A stretch of DNA of 64,000 bases from GCA-2737665 sp044344795 (GCA_044344795.1 JBIJCF010000010.1:1-64000); one strand, 5' to 3'. Numbered from the stretch's first letter, positions 25,387 to 34,097 are shown. Notes: a model not told the origin generated them from the sequence alone. Made by a program: numbers and translations.

Positions 25387-26474
25387 TACACAAATTTTTC
25401 ACCCTTTGAAATTTTTACATCGTTCACAAACGTGCGAATTTGTTGTTCATCTTGCATTTTGCAAATCAGGAGAATGTTGTCGGATTCCACAACGATATAA
25501 TCATCCAATCCTTCAATCACCACCAATTTATCTTTAGGCATGTGTACCACACAGTTCTTGGAGTCGTACATCATCACATGTTTACCAACAACAGCATTAT
25601 TGTTTTCGTCATGTTTGATGTGTGTGTACAAAGATCCCCACGTTCCCAGATCCGACCAACCGATGATAGAAGAACGCACCAATACATTGGTAGCTTTTTC
25701 CATGATCGCATAATCGATAGAAATGTTTTTACAACGGGTGTACGCATCACGCAAGAATGCATCTTCTTCAGCAGTACCCCATTTTCCTTCACCTTCGTTA
25801 AAAATGGCAGCCATCTCCGGCATGTATTCGTCAAATGCTTTCCGAATGGCTTGAGCTGTCCACACAAATATTCCGGCATTCCACAAGAAATCACCACTTT
25901 GTAAAAAGAACTTCGCCATTTCCAAATCAGGTTTTTCCGTAAAAGTTTTCACCTTTTTCATCCGTGAATCTGAACTTTTCGGATTCATCTCCACAAACTG
26001 TATGTAACCGTAACCGGTATCGGGACGTGTGGGTTTAATGCCAATCGTAATCAGATCTTGCGAGTCTTCAGCTTGCTTCATGCACGATTTGATCGCTTTC
26101 ACATACGTGTCTTCCTTCATAATTAAATGATCGGAAGGTGCAACAACCATCGTCGCATTCGGATTGATACTGTGAATTTTCCACGCTGCGTATGCTACAC
26201 AAGGAGCTGTGTTTTTACGCGCAGGTTCACACAAAATATTTTCTTCCGGAAGTTCCGGTAATTGTTTCCGCACCAAAGTTTTGTAACTCTCGTTGGTGAC
26301 CACGAAAATATTTTTTGCGGAACAAATTTTTAACGAACGATCGAAGGTGGATTGCAATAACGTGCGTCCTATGCCGAGTACGTCGATAAATTGTTTCGGG
26401 TGTGCAGTGCGACTCATCGGCCAAAAGCGCGTTCCTACGCCGCCTGCCATAATCACACAATATCTGTTTTTCAT
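25386..26474 (-). CDS. manC: Mannose-1-phosphate guanylyltransferase
   Basis: Makes GDP-mannose from mannose-1-phosphate and GTP, feeding polysaccharide and glycoprotein synthesis. It is 362 residues with only the nucleotidyltransferase domain, without the C-terminal isomerase found in bifunctional enzymes. The signature IMAGGVGTRFWPMSR (about 9-23) ends in PKQF; later come EPARKNTAPC (about 83-92), PSDHLI, EKP and the sugar-binding WNAGIFVW. It lies five bases after the aminotransferase gene and overlaps the lipoprotein gene by one base. No glycan cluster is nearby. Confidence 0.93.
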   Translation of the reverse strand: MKNRYCVIMAGGVGTRFWPMSRTAHPKQFIDVLGIGRTLLQSTFDRSLKICSAKNIFVVTNESYKTLVRKQLPELPEENILCEPARKNTAPCVAYAAWKIHSINPNATMVVAPSDHLIMKEDTYVKAIKSCMKQAEDSQDLITIGIKPTRPDTGYGYIQFVEMNPKSSDSRMKKVKTFTEKPDLEMAKFFLQSGDFLWNAGIFVWTAQAIRKAFDEYMPEMAAIFNEGEGKWGTAEEDAFLRDAYTRCKNISIDYAIMEKATNVLVRSSIIGWSDLGTWGSLYTHIKHDENNNAVVGKHVMMYDSKNCVVHMPKDKLVVIEGLDDYIVVESDNILLICKMQDEQQIRTFVNDVKISKGEKFV

Positions 26475-26479
26475 AATAA

Positions 26480-27769
26480 TTACGACAGTTTAGAAAGCGC
26501 GCTTTCAAGGTTGTTCATTAAGGCGTCTATTTCTTCCACTTTGCAAGTGCCCACTGATAAACGATACCAGCTGGAATCGTCTGATGCGCCGAATGCATAA
26601 AACGGAACAACAGCCATTTTAGCTTCGTCCAAGATGTAGCGAGTTACATCTTTAGTAGTGCTTAACACTTTGCCGTCGGAAGTTTTTTTACCGTGTAACG
26701 CCAATTGAATAGTCAAATAAATAGCAGCCTGTGGTGCAATTGAATTTACTTCGTACCCTTTCGCGCGCAGTTGCTGGAAGCCCGCATGAATTTTCGTCAA
26801 ACGCTCATTAACTTCTGCGCGAATGTGATCGATGAAGCCGTCGTATTGATTCAGATTTGATAAGTAGTTCGCAGTACCAACTTGTTCTGCTTTGGGAGCC
26901 CAAGCGCCCACATGCGATAAAATCGATTTCATTTTATCTACAATCGGTTTTGGTCCAATGGCCCACCCCACACGCACACCTGTTGCAGCCAATGACTTGG
27001 AAATACCATCTACAAAAATCGTGTAAGGACGCATTTCCGGACGAAGAGAAACCGGATCGTAATGTTTGGTTTCGCCGAATGTCAATGCCCAATAAATCTG
27101 ATCATACATCAGATACAACGGCTTTTGATCGGAACCGCGACGTTTGTTTTCTTCTAAAATGGCATCGCAAATTGCCAACAGACCTTCTTTTGAAAATACT
27201 GTTCCTGTTGGGTTTAATGGCGAACACAAAGCGACCAAACCAACTTCGGATAAATGAGGTTTTAATTCCTCAACTGTCGGCATGAAATTATTTTCAGGCG
27301 TTGTTTCAATGCAAATTTGATTTGAATAATCGCCTGTTGTTAAGTGTGTATAGTGATTGTTGTTCCAGCTTGGAACCGGAAACAATACTTTTTCACCGGG
27401 ATTTAAAACGGTTCTGTAAATCGCATAAATCACGGGGCGCGCACCGCCTGCAATCAGAATTTCTGATGCATCATATTTTAATCCTTGACGTTGTTCGATC
27501 AAATTGGAAACTGCTTTTCGCAATTCGAGCACACCATCAGCAGCAGGATAATTAGTTTCATCATTGGTATACGCATCCACGATAGCAGCTTTTAACTCCG
27601 CAGGAATAGGGAAAATCTTCGGATTAAAATCGCCGATTGTGAAGTTGTATATACGTTCACCGTTCTTGATCTTTTCGTTAATTTCTCCTGCCAGTTTAAT
27701 GATCTCAGAACCAATTAATGATTCGGCCATTTCTGCTGCCTGTTGTGCTTTTCCCGTGATTGTACTCAT
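26480..27769 (-). CDS. Pyridoxal phosphate-dependent aminotransferase (class I/II)
   Basis: A 429-residue aspartate-aminotransferase-fold enzyme. The N-terminal FTIGDFNPKIF loop, GGARPVIYAIYRTVLNPGEKVLFPVPSWNN, the N-P-x-G turn (SPLNPTGTVF), YDQIYW, and the PLP lysine in GISKSLAATGVRVGW (about residue 250) are all present. Substrate cannot be read; aspartate/alanine-type specificity is likely. The ATG at 27769 begins MSTITGKAQQ and lies 30 bases after a -7 box (TACCTTTG); upstream in-frame codons are rejected because they would cross that box. manC follows after five bases. Confidence 0.9.
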   Translation of the reverse strand: MSTITGKAQQAAEMAESLIGSEIIKLAGEINEKIKNGERIYNFTIGDFNPKIFPIPAELKAAIVDAYTNDETNYPAADGVLELRKAVSNLIEQRQGLKYDASEILIAGGARPVIYAIYRTVLNPGEKVLFPVPSWNNNHYTHLTTGDYSNQICIETTPENNFMPTVEELKPHLSEVGLVALCSPLNPTGTVFSKEGLLAICDAILEENKRRGSDQKPLYLMYDQIYWALTFGETKHYDPVSLRPEMRPYTIFVDGISKSLAATGVRVGWAIGPKPIVDKMKSILSHVGAWAPKAEQVGTANYLSNLNQYDGFIDHIRAEVNERLTKIHAGFQQLRAKGYEVNSIAPQAAIYLTIQLALHGKKTSDGKVLSTTKDVTRYILDEAKMAVVPFYAFGASDDSSWYRLSVGTCKVEEIDALMNNLESALSKLS

Positions 27770-27799
27770 AGTTGTGTGTTGTGTGTATGGAAGGGCTCG

Positions 27800-27807
27800 C
27801 AAAGGTA
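27800..27807 (-). promoter_or_regulatory. -7 promoter box (TACCTTTG) for aminotransferase gene
   Basis: TACCTTTG on the minus strand, 30 bases before the ATG at 27769. Probably drives the aminotransferase-manC-lipoprotein unit. Confidence 0.6.
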
Positions 27808-27889
27808 ATAAATTCAAACCCCGCAGGCCTATAAATCAGCTCTCAATACACGTTAAAAATGAGGTGGAAGTCGCCTAAATCGATACTTC

Positions 27890-28507
27890 TTATTCCGTAT
27901 CTACCGGAATCACTTCAGCCAATGGCGAAAATAAGTAAACGTGCCCCGTGTTTTCTTTACACCGGTAGCGTTTGCGTATCCGTGGACCTTTGGTAAATAA
28001 ACGTTCGTTGTATTCAAATTGTGCGCCCAATGGCAACGTTTCGAGATGCACTTCATCGGAAGGTCGATCGTATTTTTTAAAGATGCGCATGAGGTTATCA
28101 TCGGAACAGCTGGATGCTCCCGGATTACGCATGTAGGCAATTATTCCTTCACGCACATCATCCGGCCAGATGTCAATTCGAATCATAATCCGCATCAATT
28201 CCTTAAATGATTCTTTCCATTCTTCACCATGGGGCTTCACACGATTCCCATAGCGTTCAAACGTAATCAAATGGGCGATTTCGTGCACCAACGTTAAAAG
28301 AAACGCATACGGATTCAAATCGTGGTTGACGGTGATTTGATGATTCATTCCCGGTAGAGGAGGACGATAATCGCCGAATCGTGTTTGCCGGCTTCTTTTA
28401 ATTTTCAATTTAAAATTGAAATCGTAAATCCACTGTGCAATAATAGGAACTGCCGGTTCAGGAATATACTTATTTAAGATGTTACTGTTCCTTTGAATTT
28501 GTTCCAT
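27890..28507 (-). CDS. SprT-like domain-containing protein
   Basis: A 205-residue SprT-family protein with the zinc-protease-like motif VHEIAHLITFERYG (HExxH, about residues 88-92) and a third ligand candidate in KPHGEEW (about 103-109). SprT-like proteins include Spartan-type DNA-protein crosslink proteases, but bacterial members are mostly uncharacterised. A basic C-terminal part with RYRCKENTGH could be a zinc-ribbon remnant with one cysteine, so the ribbon looks degraded. The ATG at 28507 is chosen because a TTG codon upstream is part of the -7 box. Confidence 0.85.
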   Translation of the reverse strand: MEQIQRNSNILNKYIPEPAVPIIAQWIYDFNFKLKIKRSRQTRFGDYRPPLPGMNHQITVNHDLNPYAFLLTLVHEIAHLITFERYGNRVKPHGEEWKESFKELMRIMIRIDIWPDDVREGIIAYMRNPGASSCSDDNLMRIFKKYDRPSDEVHLETLPLGAQFEYNERLFTKGPRIRKRYRCKENTGHVYLFSPLAEVIPVDTE

Positions 28508-28516
28508 GATCAGCTG

Positions 28517-28524
28517 CAAAGGTA
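28517..28524 (-). promoter_or_regulatory. -7 promoter box (TACCTTTG), 9 bases before SprT-like ATG
   Basis: TACCTTTG-CAGCTGATC-ATG on the minus strand. A TTG inside the box could be mistaken for a start codon. Confidence 0.6.
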
Positions 28525-28537
28525 ATGGTAACGCAGC

Positions 28538-30634
28538 TTACGACAGCAACTGGAATACTGCGAACGAACATATCCACGCGAGTAATCCCATTCCGATAAA
28601 TTGTATGCCCGGCCACATCCAGCTTTTGGTTTCGCGTCGAACAACTGCAATTGTTGAAATACATTGCAATGCGATGGCATAAAAAATCATCAAAGAAATT
28701 CCTGTTGCAAAAGAGTACACGGGTAATCCGGTATCAGGATGTTTTTCGCGCTGCATCACTTCACGAATAGGATCTGTGTTTTCTTCGTCTCCGGCGCCAT
28801 AAATTGTGGCCATTGTTCCTACAAAAACTTCTCGCGCAGCAAGCGAAGTCAGCAGTGAAATGCCAATTTTCCAATCGTAGCCTAATGGCGCAATAATAGG
28901 CTCAATTGTTTTGCCGACGCGACCTGCGTATGATAATTCCAGTTGTTTCGCCTGACGAATTTTAATTTCATGCGCTACACTATCATTGGGTTCTGGATGT
29001 TGATCCTGCAATAAAGTGATTTCTGCACCAACATGTTTAAACTCCTCGCCCGGTCCAAATCCCGCCAAAATCCACAACACGATGGAAACAGCAATAATTA
29101 CTTTACCCGCATCCGTTAAGAAAACTTTTACTTTATCGTAGATAGTGTAGCATACATTGCTCCATTGCGGAATTCGATACACAGGCAGTTCCAGAATAAA
29201 CCAACTCTTTTCCGTTGATTTCATCAATTTACTCATGATGAATGCTGCACCAATTGCGATCACGAATCCAAACAAATACAAGCCCATCATAACCAGAGCT
29301 TGCAAGTTGAATACACCGCCAACATATGTGTCAGGAACGACTAAAGCAATGAGTAAGGTGTACACCGGCAAGCGTGCGCTGCAACTCATGAAAGGAATAA
29401 TCATGATGGTGATAATGCGCTCCTTCCAGTTGCTGATGGTTCGTGTGCCCATGATGGCCGGAACTGCGCACGCCATTCCACTGATGAGAGGAATTACGGA
29501 TCGTCCGTGCAAACCGAATTTGCGCATCACCTTATCCATAATAAAACTTACGCGCGCCATATAACCGGAATCTTCCAGCATGGCAATGAAGAAAAACAGC
29601 AGCGCAATTTGCGGGATAAATACCACAACACCGCTGAGTCCTGCAAGAATTCCGTTCGTGAGTAAATCGGTGAAAAATCCTGAAGGCAAATTGCTGATCA
29701 GTTGATCACGCATCCAGGCAAACGAATCTTCTATCCACATCATCGGGTATTCAGCCAAGAAAAATATGGTTTGAAATACAAGAAACAGCAAAACAAAAAA
29801 GATGATAAATCCACCAATCTTGTGTGTCAATAATCGGTCGAGTTGTCGTGTGCGCGCAGGAACGATTTGTTGTTTAAGTTGAATCGCATCCAGAATTGAT
29901 GCGATGGTTCCATAACGTAATAATGTTTCTTCAGCTTGTAATGCCGATGAATTGACGGAGTGAAAACGTGTGCTATCTTTTTTAACTTCCTGGTGCAACT
30001 TAACCAAACACTTGTATTCACTCCATTCTGCGTGCTCCGATTGCAGTTGCTTCCGTTCTTCGGGTGCTAAATTCGCAATGCTGATAAAGGGTAATTGCGG
30101 TGCAACAGGTTCTTGCACCAATAATTCCTGCAATTGCTGTAAGCCTGTTTTTTCACGCGCGCTAACCGGCACAATAGGAATACCCAAACGACTTTGCAAC
30201 ACCGCATGGTTGATGTGAATGCCTTGTGCATCGGCTTCATCCATCATGTTCAATGCAAGAATAGATGGAACACCGAGATCAATAATTTGTCCGGCAAGAA
30301 ATAGACTACGCTTCAGATTCGTCGCATCTGCTACAATGATCACTACATCCGGATGTGCTTCATTGTTTTCATCAATCAGAACGTTTGTAGCAACTTCTTC
30401 ATCTAATGATTTCGCGTGTAAGCTGTATGTTCCGGGAAGATCAATGTAATCAGCAACCACCGAGCCCATTGCATTGCGCAGTGTAACACGGGCCGTTTTT
30501 TTGTCAACCGTTACTCCGGGAAAGTTCCCCGTTTTTTGGTGTAAACCTGTAAGTGCGTTGAATAAAGTAGATTTTCCGCTATTCGGATTACCCACCAACG
30601 CAATTTTTCTGCTGTTCACTTTATCCTTCGCCAC
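28538..30634 (-). CDS. feoB: Ferrous iron transport protein B
   Basis: The inner-membrane Fe(II) transporter. The G-protein domain shows GNPNSGKSTLFNALTG (G1), G3 DLPGTYSL, and NMMD (G4). A helical spacer follows (about 190-270), then two Gate repeats with conserved cysteines (SGMACAVPAIMGTR, FMSCSARLPVYTLLIAL) and about eight to ten membrane segments. No ATG starts the frame: GTG at 30634 gives MAKDKVNSRKIALVGNPN, while TTG at 30643, three bases after feoA, is an alternative. Length (about 700) is normal. It follows feoA; no FeoC is seen. Confidence 0.95.
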   Translation of the reverse strand: MAKDKVNSRKIALVGNPNSGKSTLFNALTGLHQKTGNFPGVTVDKKTARVTLRNAMGSVVADYIDLPGTYSLHAKSLDEEVATNVLIDENNEAHPDVVIIVADATNLKRSLFLAGQIIDLGVPSILALNMMDEADAQGIHINHAVLQSRLGIPIVPVSAREKTGLQQLQELLVQEPVAPQLPFISIANLAPEERKQLQSEHAEWSEYKCLVKLHQEVKKDSTRFHSVNSSALQAEETLLRYGTIASILDAIQLKQQIVPARTRQLDRLLTHKIGGFIIFFVLLFLVFQTIFFLAEYPMMWIEDSFAWMRDQLISNLPSGFFTDLLTNGILAGLSGVVVFIPQIALLFFFIAMLEDSGYMARVSFIMDKVMRKFGLHGRSVIPLISGMACAVPAIMGTRTISNWKERIITIMIIPFMSCSARLPVYTLLIALVVPDTYVGGVFNLQALVMMGLYLFGFVIAIGAAFIMSKLMKSTEKSWFILELPVYRIPQWSNVCYTIYDKVKVFLTDAGKVIIAVSIVLWILAGFGPGEEFKHVGAEITLLQDQHPEPNDSVAHEIKIRQAKQLELSYAGRVGKTIEPIIAPLGYDWKIGISLLTSLAAREVFVGTMATIYGAGDEENTDPIREVMQREKHPDTGLPVYSFATGISLMIFYAIALQCISTIAVVRRETKSWMWPGIQFIGMGLLAWICSFAVFQLLS

Positions 30635-30645
30635 GTGCAGCAATC

Positions 30646-30885
30646 TTAGCGTTGAGAACGAATAGTAACAGTAGCAGCTTCAGCTAGTCGCATACTTAAA
30701 ATATATCCTGAAATATTGTACGCCACCGGATCGCCTAACGGAGAAAATTTCTCTACTTGAATAGTTTCGCCGGGAGTACAACCCATTTCAAGAAGTTTTA
30801 CCTGCAATTCAGGATCGGTAAACGAATCGATCACGGCACTTTCTCCTAAGCGCAATTCATTCAAATGTCTCTTCATTTCGCCCAT
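30646..30885 (-). CDS. feoA: Ferrous iron transport protein A
   Basis: A 79-residue SH3-like protein that pairs with FeoB in ferrous iron uptake. Typical features are LRLGESAVIDSF near the start, LLEMGCTPGETIQVEKFSPLGDPVAYNISGY in the middle and LSMRLAEAATVTI near the end. The gene is directly upstream of feoB and has a -7 box (TAACTTTG) four bases before its ATG, so feoAB is one unit with a leaderless message. I saw no Fur-box-like sequence that I would claim. Confidence 0.95.
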   Translation of the reverse strand: MGEMKRHLNELRLGESAVIDSFTDPELQVKLLEMGCTPGETIQVEKFSPLGDPVAYNISGYILSMRLAEAATVTIRSQR

Positions 30886-30889
30886 AGAA

Positions 30890-30897
30890 CAAAGTTA
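30890..30897 (-). promoter_or_regulatory. -7 promoter box (TAACTTTG), 4 bases before feoA ATG
   Basis: TAACTTTG-TTCT-ATG on the minus strand; the expected start of transcription is at or beside the ATG. Confidence 0.65.
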
Positions 30898-30978
30898 CGT
30901 AAGGTTAACGTTGCAGATGGAAATCGTTAATACCTAATTCAGGGTATTTTGGGAGGTATTCCCGAGTTTGGAATTTCT

Positions 30979-31113
30979 TTAACGACGCTTCGGACTTCCT
31001 TTAAACGTTGGGCAATCACCACATTTGTTCTTCGGTTTAAAGATGAAACAACTTTCAACCGAGATGGCGAGCAGCATGCTTCCTAAGATAGTGATCATTA
31101 GTCCTTTTCTCAT
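30979..31113 (-). CDS. 44-residue small lipoprotein
   Basis: A short open frame with ATG at 31113 and TAA at 30979-30981. The product starts MRKGLMITILGSMLLAISVESC: a basic end, a hydrophobic core and a lipobox-like VESC with the lipid cysteine at 22. The 22-residue mature part (CFIFKPKNKCGDCPTFKGSP then KRR) is basic with a CxxC pair. This CxxC-P-x-F pattern recurs in tiny Bacteroidota lipoproteins. A near-consensus -7 box (TATATTTA) ends about five bases before the ATG. It fills a 334-base stretch between feoA and mlaE that otherwise holds nothing I can name. Confidence 0.6.
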   Translation of the reverse strand: MRKGLMITILGSMLLAISVESCFIFKPKNKCGDCPTFKGSPKRR

Positions 31114-31219
31114 GAAAGTAAATATACTGCAACGACGCATAGCGTGCAAGTCTTACTAATAGTAACGGTTAACGGACAAATATCGTATATGCCGTAATAA
31201 TTAGTAATTTTACTCCTTC

Positions 31220-31969
31220 ATGAATCCCATAGCCATCATTGCACATATCGGTCAGTATTTTTTACTGTTGGGTCGTGTTTTCCGTAAGCCCGAAAAGAGC
31301 AATGTGTTCTGGCAGCGTTTTTTTCACGAGGTAAATGCTATAGGAATTGGTTCCTTGGGAATTGTTGCAATCATTTCCATTTTCATGGGTGCCGTTATCA
31401 CGATACAGGCGGCTTTTGGTTTTGAAAGTCCTTGGATTCCACTATACGCCGTTGGTTTAGCAGCACGTGACTCTATCATCCTCGAATTTTCTCCTACAAT
31501 CGTAAGTCTTATTCTTGCCGGTAAAGTAGGATCCAGTATCGCCTCAGAATTAGGCAACATGCGTGTTTCGGAACAGATTGATGCTATTGATGTGATGGGC
31601 GTTAATTCCGCCTCATATTTGATCCTTCCAAAAATTGCCGCATCCGTTTTCATTTTCCCGTTTGTAGTAACGATCAGTATGTTCTTGGGTCATATTGGTG
31701 GATTTGTGCTTGGAGTTGCTGCGGGTGTTGTAACGCCGTATGAATTTATTTACGGTATTCAGTACGAGTTTCGTCCTTACAATGTCGTATACGCGTTAAT
31801 TAAAACATTGTTTTTCGGATTTATCATTCCATCTGTTTCAGCGTATCACGGTTATTACACCAAAGGCGGTTCGCTGGAGGTGGGTCAATCCAGTACTCGC
31901 GCTGTTGTGTATAGCATTATCGTATTGCTCTTGTTCAATTTTCTTCTCACTCAATTGTTGTTGGCATGA
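31220..31969 (+). CDS. MlaE-family ABC transporter permease
   Basis: A 249-residue permease of the MlaE/DUF140 family, which moves phospholipids or other lipids between inner and outer membranes. Five or six hydrophobic segments are visible. The conserved segment LAGKVGSSIASELGNMRVSEQIDAIDVMGVN (about 101-131) is the family signature. It overlaps the ATPase gene by four bases (ATGA). The substrate-binding MCE-domain (MlaD) gene that often follows is absent here and must be elsewhere if the system is complete. Confidence 0.92.
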   Translation: MNPIAIIAHIGQYFLLLGRVFRKPEKSNVFWQRFFHEVNAIGIGSLGIVAIISIFMGAVITIQAAFGFESPWIPLYAVGLAARDSIILEFSPTIVSLILAGKVGSSIASELGNMRVSEQIDAIDVMGVNSASYLILPKIAASVFIFPFVVTISMFLGHIGGFVLGVAAGVVTPYEFIYGIQYEFRPYNVVYALIKTLFFGFIIPSVSAYHGYYTKGGSLEVGQSSTRAVVYSIIVLLLFNFLLTQLLLA

Positions 31970-32751
31970 TCGAGGTTCGCGGACTTAGCAAAGCGTTTGG
32001 AGAAAAGGTGGTGTTGAAGGATTTCAATTTCACTTTCGAACAGGGGAAATCTAATTTGATCATCGGTGAATCAGGTACCGGGAAATCGGTTTTAATTAAA
32101 TGCATGGTTGGTCTGATTCATCCGGAGGAAGGCCAGGTGTTGTATCATGGAAAGGATTTTCTCACCATGAGCTACGAAGAACAGAAAGATGTGCGAAAGC
32201 AGATTGGCATGCTTTTTCAAGGCTCTGCACTATTCGATTCGATGACTGTAGAAGATAACATCATGTTTCCTTTAACCATGTTTACTAACATGACCAAAGG
32301 AGAAAAGGAAGCACGGATGCAGTTTTGTTTAGATCGAGTGAATTTGCCGCAAGCTGCGAAGTTATATCCTGCGGAGTTGTCAGGAGGTATGAAAAAGCGT
32401 GTTGCGATTGCACGGGCAATTGCCGTGAAGCCTCGTTACTTATTCTGCGATGAACCGAATTCGGGATTAGATCCGAAGACATCAATTCTTATTGACGAAT
32501 TGATCAAAGAAATTACATTGGAATACGACATGACTACTTTAGTTATTACGCACGATATGAACTCGGTGCTGGAGATCGGCGACAAGATTGCCTTCTTGCA
32601 TAAAGGGCAAAAAGAGTGGGAAGGGACACGGAAAGAAATATTGTATGCAGAGAATGAAATACTTTCCAAGTTTGTTTACGCCACGAAATTTCTACAACAC
32701 TTCCGATCTAAGTTACAAGCTGAAAAGGATAGCCTGACGAAAGGCGATTAG
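31966..32751 (+). CDS. MlaF-like ABC transporter ATP-binding protein
   Basis: A 261-residue ATPase paired with the MlaE-type permease. Walker A GESGTGKSV (about 35-43), the signature LSGGMKKRVAIARAI (about 138-152), Walker B YLFCDEPNSGLDP (about 159-171) and the H-loop VITHDM (about 192) are all present. The LSGGMKKRV form is characteristic of the MlaF subgroup. Overlaps the permease gene by four bases; a strong hairpin follows the stop. Probably an envelope lipid transport ATPase. Confidence 0.93.
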   Translation: MIEVRGLSKAFGEKVVLKDFNFTFEQGKSNLIIGESGTGKSVLIKCMVGLIHPEEGQVLYHGKDFLTMSYEEQKDVRKQIGMLFQGSALFDSMTVEDNIMFPLTMFTNMTKGEKEARMQFCLDRVNLPQAAKLYPAELSGGMKKRVAIARAIAVKPRYLFCDEPNSGLDPKTSILIDELIKEITLEYDMTTLVITHDMNSVLEIGDKIAFLHKGQKEWEGTRKEILYAENEILSKFVYATKFLQHFRSKLQAEKDSLTKGD

Positions 32752-32784
32752 CATCAATTACACGTTCCGTTTTTATTAAATAAA

Positions 32785-32814
32785 AAACGTCCGAAGGTTT
32801 CCCTCCGGACGTTT
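32785..32814. terminator. Bidirectional terminator
   Basis: AAACGTCCG/CGGACGTTT with an additional AGG/CCT inner pairing separates the plus-strand mlaF-like gene from the minus-strand T9SS gene. A-run on the left and T-run on the right serve both directions. Confidence 0.75.
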
Positions 32815-32834
32815 CTGTATTATTGAAATATAGA

Positions 32835-34031
32835 TTACTCAGTAACCACCATGCGACGTGTAACACGCTTGCCGTCTACGTTTAAGCTGTAGAAGTAAAC
32901 GCCTGTCTGCAAATTCTCAGCATTGATTTCAATCTGATGTGCACCTGCAACTTGCTCGCCTTGATTCATGTTCATTACCAGCTTACCTGAAACGTCATAC
33001 AATTCGAAGGATACATTTCCTTTTGTAGCAAGGTTGTAACGAATTACAGTTGTTCCGTTAGCAGGGTTTGGAGTGTTCTGACCTAACTGGATGCCGTTAG
33101 CTTCGTTTTCTTCTACACCAACACCTTGTAATGTGAAGTGTGCCCAAATGCCCCAGTTCTGCAAGAAGTTTTCTCCGTCAACCAAGTTAGCAGCAGTGTT
33201 GTTGTAGCCTCCTGATCCGTCGCAATCGTAGTAAGTATCTGCGTTAGAAGATGTAGGCAACAATGAAATGTTGTAAGGAGCTAATGCAAAACGCATATCG
33301 TGACGGTAGCTGTTACGATAGTAGTTAGACTTCACTGCGAACGGTAAAGTTGGAATTGTTTGACAAGTACCAACACCCACATCTCCGAATCCTGCGATCA
33401 AACCGAAAGTATCTTGTGTTGCTCCGTAGTAACGTACTTCAACACCAACTTTAGTAGAGTTGTTTGGAACAACGTAGCCGCAAGGTAAAGCAACCAATGC
33501 AGTTGTTAACCAATCGTTACCGTTAGATAAACCGGTGTTAGAAATGATCGTATCAGACCACAATACAGTGCTGGTTGGATAAGCAGAACCGTTCAACTGA
33601 ATCAATGCAACCACCAACGTATCGTTCTGACCGCTGTTATTCTCGTGACCACCGATGAAGAATACAGAGTCAACTACGTAAGAGTTAAATGTATTGAACG
33701 CGATAGCAGAGTTTGTGTTGTAAGAATCGTAGAAATCGCTGAAGTCAACAGAAGCCCATTTCAAGCTGGTGTCACCTGCAGTGTATGAATAACGCATATT
33801 CATATCCCAAATGTAACGGCCGTACTGAAACCCTGCTGTATTCACTTGATAGTCTTCATCCATAAAATCGTAATCGACATAAATAGACTGACTAGCCTGT
33901 GTAGATGGCATTGGTTTAGATGGGACATAAGTTGGAACCTTGCCACCTTTCAACTGCACGTTGTTCAGATTCTGCGCAAACGCAGCACCCGCCAACAACG
34001 CCATGCTCATAGTGATGTAGAGTTTTCTCAT
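32835..34031 (-). CDS. T9SS type A sorting domain-containing secreted protein
   Basis: A 398-residue secreted protein: signal 1-20 (ending AFAQ), an uncharacterised beta-rich body (about 45-310), and a C-terminal type IX sorting domain (about 315-398). The sorting domain has NTPNPANGTTVIRYNL, a YDVSGKLV strand, GVYFYSL and a final MVVTE. This domain directs cleavage and surface attachment or release through the T9SS. The body shows two spaced cysteines (about 203 and 219; a further one in YYDCDG). It has its own promoter box 28 bases upstream and a shared terminator. Adjacent to another T9SS cargo gene of the same orientation. Confidence 0.87.
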   Translation of the reverse strand: MRKLYITMSMALLAGAAFAQNLNNVQLKGGKVPTYVPSKPMPSTQASQSIYVDYDFMDEDYQVNTAGFQYGRYIWDMNMRYSYTAGDTSLKWASVDFSDFYDSYNTNSAIAFNTFNSYVVDSVFFIGGHENNSGQNDTLVVALIQLNGSAYPTSTVLWSDTIISNTGLSNGNDWLTTALVALPCGYVVPNNSTKVGVEVRYYGATQDTFGLIAGFGDVGVGTCQTIPTLPFAVKSNYYRNSYRHDMRFALAPYNISLLPTSSNADTYYDCDGSGGYNNTAANLVDGENFLQNWGIWAHFTLQGVGVEENEANGIQLGQNTPNPANGTTVIRYNLATKGNVSFELYDVSGKLVMNMNQGEQVAGAHQIEINAENLQTGVYFYSLNVDGKRVTRRMVVTE

Positions 34032-34059
34032 TGGTTTTATTTTTTGTTAGACGTACTTC

Positions 34060-34067
34060 AAATATAC
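34060..34067 (-). promoter_or_regulatory. -7 promoter box (TATATTTG) for T9SS gene
   Basis: TATATTTG on the minus strand, 28 bases before the ATG at 34031. The same box version precedes the neighbouring T9SS gene at 35162. Confidence 0.6.
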
Positions 34068-34081
34068 GATTTTATCGCGGT

Positions 34082-34097
34082 TTGCTAACGTTAGCAA
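34082..34097. promoter_or_regulatory. 16-bp perfect palindrome upstream of T9SS gene promoter
   Basis: TTGCTAACGTTAGCAA is a perfect inverted repeat. On the minus strand it begins 14 bases upstream of the -7 box at 34060-34067, about where a -33 element would lie, and it sits just after the previous gene's terminator. A repressor or activator site is possible. Confidence 0.4.

Noticed and set aside
28508..28519. TTG start for the SprT-like gene
   Set aside because: The TTG is part of the TACCTTTG promoter box; the ATG at 28507 is more likely.
31153..31207. TTACTAAT...ATTAGTAA inverted repeat upstream of mlaE
   Set aside because: Arms are short, A/T-rich and about 40 bases apart; too weak to call an operator or structure.
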